A stretch of DNA of 7,322 nucleotides. It comes from Candidatus Zhuqueibacterota bacterium (GTDB lineage Bacteria; Zhuqueibacterota; Zhuqueibacteria; Oceanimicrobiales; Oceanimicrobiaceae). The stretch is from the NCBI GenBank assembly GCA_011775825.1, contig JAABYK010000508.1, positions 7,702-15,023 on the forward strand. The letters run 5' to 3'. This document shows, one piece after another, positions 5,761-7,322 of the stretch; position 1 is the stretch's first letter; each line of letters starts with the position of its first letter. Position numbers and translations under genes: made by a program. Below the pieces are notes generated by a model. That model was not told where the DNA came from. It did not search any database and saw only the letters and a list, made by a program, of their open reading frames with translations.

Positions 5761-6972
5761 TTAACCTGGCTGCCTCACGATTTTGATGAGCGTAATCTCA
5801 GCGGATGCATTGTAGCGAATTGGTGCAAACGTAAAACCAAGGCCGTTATTAATGCTCAACATCATCTGCTCAATGTGGGACATGCCTTTGTAATAGGGGG
5901 ATTCCATTCGAGGTGCTGCAATCGTCAAACCGAAAAAACGAAACAGGATTTGGCCCCCATGTGTGTGACCTGCCAAGACAATATGGTATCCCCGTTCCGC
6001 AGCCAGTTCGATGAGTGATTCGGTTGGTTGATGGGTGAGAAGAATATCGAGGACTCCTCGAGGTTGCTGTCCCATCAGCATATTCAGCTTGTCGAGCGGT
6101 GGACGTCTGTCATACGTGTTGGTCACGAACGTTGCCATCAGACTGTCGTTTCCAACACGAATAAACTGGTTCGAATCCTCGAGCATGGTCACGCCGTGAT
6201 ATTTCAGACTTTGCTTTATCTCCTTTTCGTCCGACCAGATATCGTGATCTCCCAAACAGGCGTAGGTGCCGTATTTGCTCCGAATACTTCCTAACATGCG
6301 AGCGCCAAGATCGATGTATTTGCTGGCCGTCACCAGGTCCCCGGTAAAAAAGACGATATCCGGCTGCAACCGGTTGACCTTCTTCACGTAACGTTTGAGT
6401 TTTCTTTTTCCGGCGCGGGAATCGGCCTGCATGTCGCTTATGTGTACAATTTTAAGCCCATCCCATGAAATGGGTAGGTTCGGGTAACTGAGCATGGTTT
6501 CACTCCGGCGGATTCGAGTGGTATCGATAATCGCCTTGAAAAAGACATAAAGACCGATCAAGACAAACAGCGCTAAAATAACACGAAATTGGATCTGCAG
6601 CCAACTGGCCTTAAAACTCTTGTAAAACGGGAAAAAAGGCAGTTTGATCAGGTCAATCGCCAAAAGCCACGGCAACATCTCCACTACCAAAATAACTCCG
6701 AACCAAAACGGATACCCAAACGGAATGTCCCACAACTTGTGACCTCGGACGGCAAAGCTTGCTATTTTGTGTAATCCAGTCACACTAAATATCAACAGAA
6801 GGACAGGATGAAGATTCAGATACGCAATCGCTCCGACGAGATACAATTTTACTTGTCCGGGCGGAAACCAGAAGTTTTGAATGATGGCATGATATAGCTT
6901 CCAGCCACAATACAGGTAGGCGACTAAAATGACCGGAAACAATGTTAAGATCAGTCGTGGCCCTCTGGACAT
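5761..6972 (-). CDS. Membrane-anchored metallophosphoesterase (calcineurin-like) with variant metal motifs
   Basis: This 403-residue protein has about four N-terminal membrane helices (near 7-22, 42-66, 87-108 and 127-147) followed by a calcineurin-type phosphoesterase domain (about 171-398), the arrangement of YkuE-like membrane phosphoesterases. Metal-site motifs appear in order: HISDMQAD (177-184), FFTGDLV (208-214), LGDHD (240-244), LTHQPTE (312-318) and AGHTHGG (334-340). Two differ from the family norm: the first motif, normally DxH, has Gln182 in place of His, and the usual GNHD/E has Asp242 in place of Asn. The rest of the site is intact, so loss of activity is not implied. The substrate is unknown; related enzymes act on lipid-linked or cyclic phosphates. 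The start codon overlaps the stop of the upstream gene by one base (TAATG), with GGAAAGGG 11 bases upstream, so the two are probably co-translated. Confidence 0.9.
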   Translation of the reverse strand: MSRGPRLILTLFPVILVAYLYCGWKLYHAIIQNFWFPPGQVKLYLVGAIAYLNLHPVLLLIFSVTGLHKIASFAVRGHKLWDIPFGYPFWFGVILVVEMLPWLLAIDLIKLPFFPFYKSFKASWLQIQFRVILALFVLIGLYVFFKAIIDTTRIRRSETMLSYPNLPISWDGLKIVHISDMQADSRAGKRKLKRYVKKVNRLQPDIVFFTGDLVTASKYIDLGARMLGSIRSKYGTYACLGDHDIWSDEKEIKQSLKYHGVTMLEDSNQFIRVGNDSLMATFVTNTYDRRPPLDKLNMLMGQQPRGVLDILLTHQPTESLIELAAERGYHIVLAGHTHGGQILFRFFGLTIAAPRMESPYYKGMSHIEQMMLSINNGLGFTFAPIRYNASAEITLIKIVRQPG

Positions 6973-7322
6973 TAACCGATTCGCCCTTTCCAGGTGAAGT
7001 CAGAAATCGTATTCACCGCCGATTCCCAGATCTTTGTAGGAGCTTCCCAGTTTCGATCCTGGGCACGACGCAGGTAGATGATTTGGGAAGTATGATATAA
7101 ATAATGTTGGCTTATGTGCTTCACAATGTGAGCGATGGAATGGGGTTTCTCCGATTCCGGTGCACGCCGTTCAGTCTTCAGTTCTTCGTCGCTTTTGAGT
7201 TCATCAAACAAATTTCGAATCTGATTTTGCAAGGCAGTCATCGCAGCTTCAATCTCGTCGAGCACATCTGAGCATGGATCATCGACCACGGGTTCCACTC
7301 CGATCTGCTTGAGAAGCCAGCC
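6972..7322 (-). CDS. DinB-superfamily protein (partial, start outside window)
   Basis: The reading frame runs open to the right edge, so only the last 116 codons are present. A GTG at 7298 is in frame, but the residues before it (GWLLKQIG, then V) continue a normal helix, so it is not the start. The C-terminal part, IAHIVKHISQHYLYHTSQIIYLRR, matches the last helices of DinB/YfiT-like four-helix bundles (DUF1572/DUF664-type), where spaced histidines of the HxxYHxxQI kind serve as metal ligands. Members include thiol-dependent metalloenzymes and many proteins of unknown function, and no specific reaction can be assigned. It ends in TAA overlapping the phosphoesterase ATG, indicating an operon whose promoter lies beyond the window. 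Confidence 0.75.
   Translation of the reverse strand, partial: GWLLKQIGVEPVVDDPCSDVLDEIEAAMTALQNQIRNLFDELKSDEELKTERRAPESEKPHSIAHIVKHISQHYLYHTSQIIYLRRAQDRNWEAPTKIWESAVNTISDFTWKGRIG

Noticed and set aside
5740..6018. 92-codon plus-strand reading frame over the phosphoesterase 3' end
   Set aside because: It is antisense to the conserved GHTH region, and its own sequence shows no domain.
6972..7298. GTG at 7298 as the start of the DinB-like gene
   Set aside because: The frame stays open to the window edge and the preceding residues (GWLLKQIG) look like native helix, so the gene is truncated by the window.

Overview
The window reads as chromosomal sequence from a bacterium of the FCB superphylum, probably outside the classical Bacteroidetes (for example KSB1, Calditrichota, Marinimicrobia or Ignavibacteria-like). 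The main clue is the C-terminal tail of the secreted dehydrogenase (core NYPNPFNPST, ending in KMILMK), which is the type A sorting domain read by the type IX secretion system. Moderate GC and a tripartite efflux operon fit but do not narrow the taxon. No 16S or other lineage marker is present, so the phylum is an inference.

Layout. (1) Positions 120-3193, minus strand: a compact operon in the order 3-methyladenine DNA glycosylase, TolC-type outer-membrane channel, RND periplasmic adaptor. It has a good sigma70-like promoter at 3233-3261, an 18-base gap with a strong ribosome site before the channel gene, and an ATGA overlap between channel and adaptor. The inner-membrane pump would be expected just beyond the left edge. 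(2) Positions 3194-3909: a 716-base intergenic stretch with several inverted-repeat structures: a 127-bp MITE-like element with perfect 15-bp ends (3350-3476), a 137-bp inverted-repeat element with near-perfect 15-bp ends and TA at both outer edges (3615-3751), a three-hairpin palindromic repeat nested inside the latter (3644-3721), and a strong plus-strand promoter (3572-3600). (3) Positions 3910-5382, plus strand: a secreted PQQ-type sugar dehydrogenase-like beta-propeller with a type IX sorting tail. (4) Positions 5444-5752, plus strand: a small basic protein pairing an AT-hook with a C-terminal HxxFGxGxI module like the Tudor-like tail of UvrD/PcrA helicases. (5) Positions 5761-7322, minus strand: a membrane-anchored metallophosphoesterase with altered metal-site motifs, translationally coupled (TAATG) to a DinB-superfamily gene whose start lies outside the window. 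The two convergent units meet at a short hairpin around 5741-5760.

How it fits together. The left operon links an alkylation-repair enzyme to an export pump, plausibly a toxicity response. The dehydrogenase is likely an exported or cell-surface sugar oxidase. The right-hand genes are not obviously connected to the rest. I see no CRISPR array, RNA gene or complete transposase gene. The most unusual features are the nested repeats and promoter at 3350-3751, the AT-hook/Tudor-like protein and the variant phosphoesterase; nothing here amounts to a demonstrated new system.
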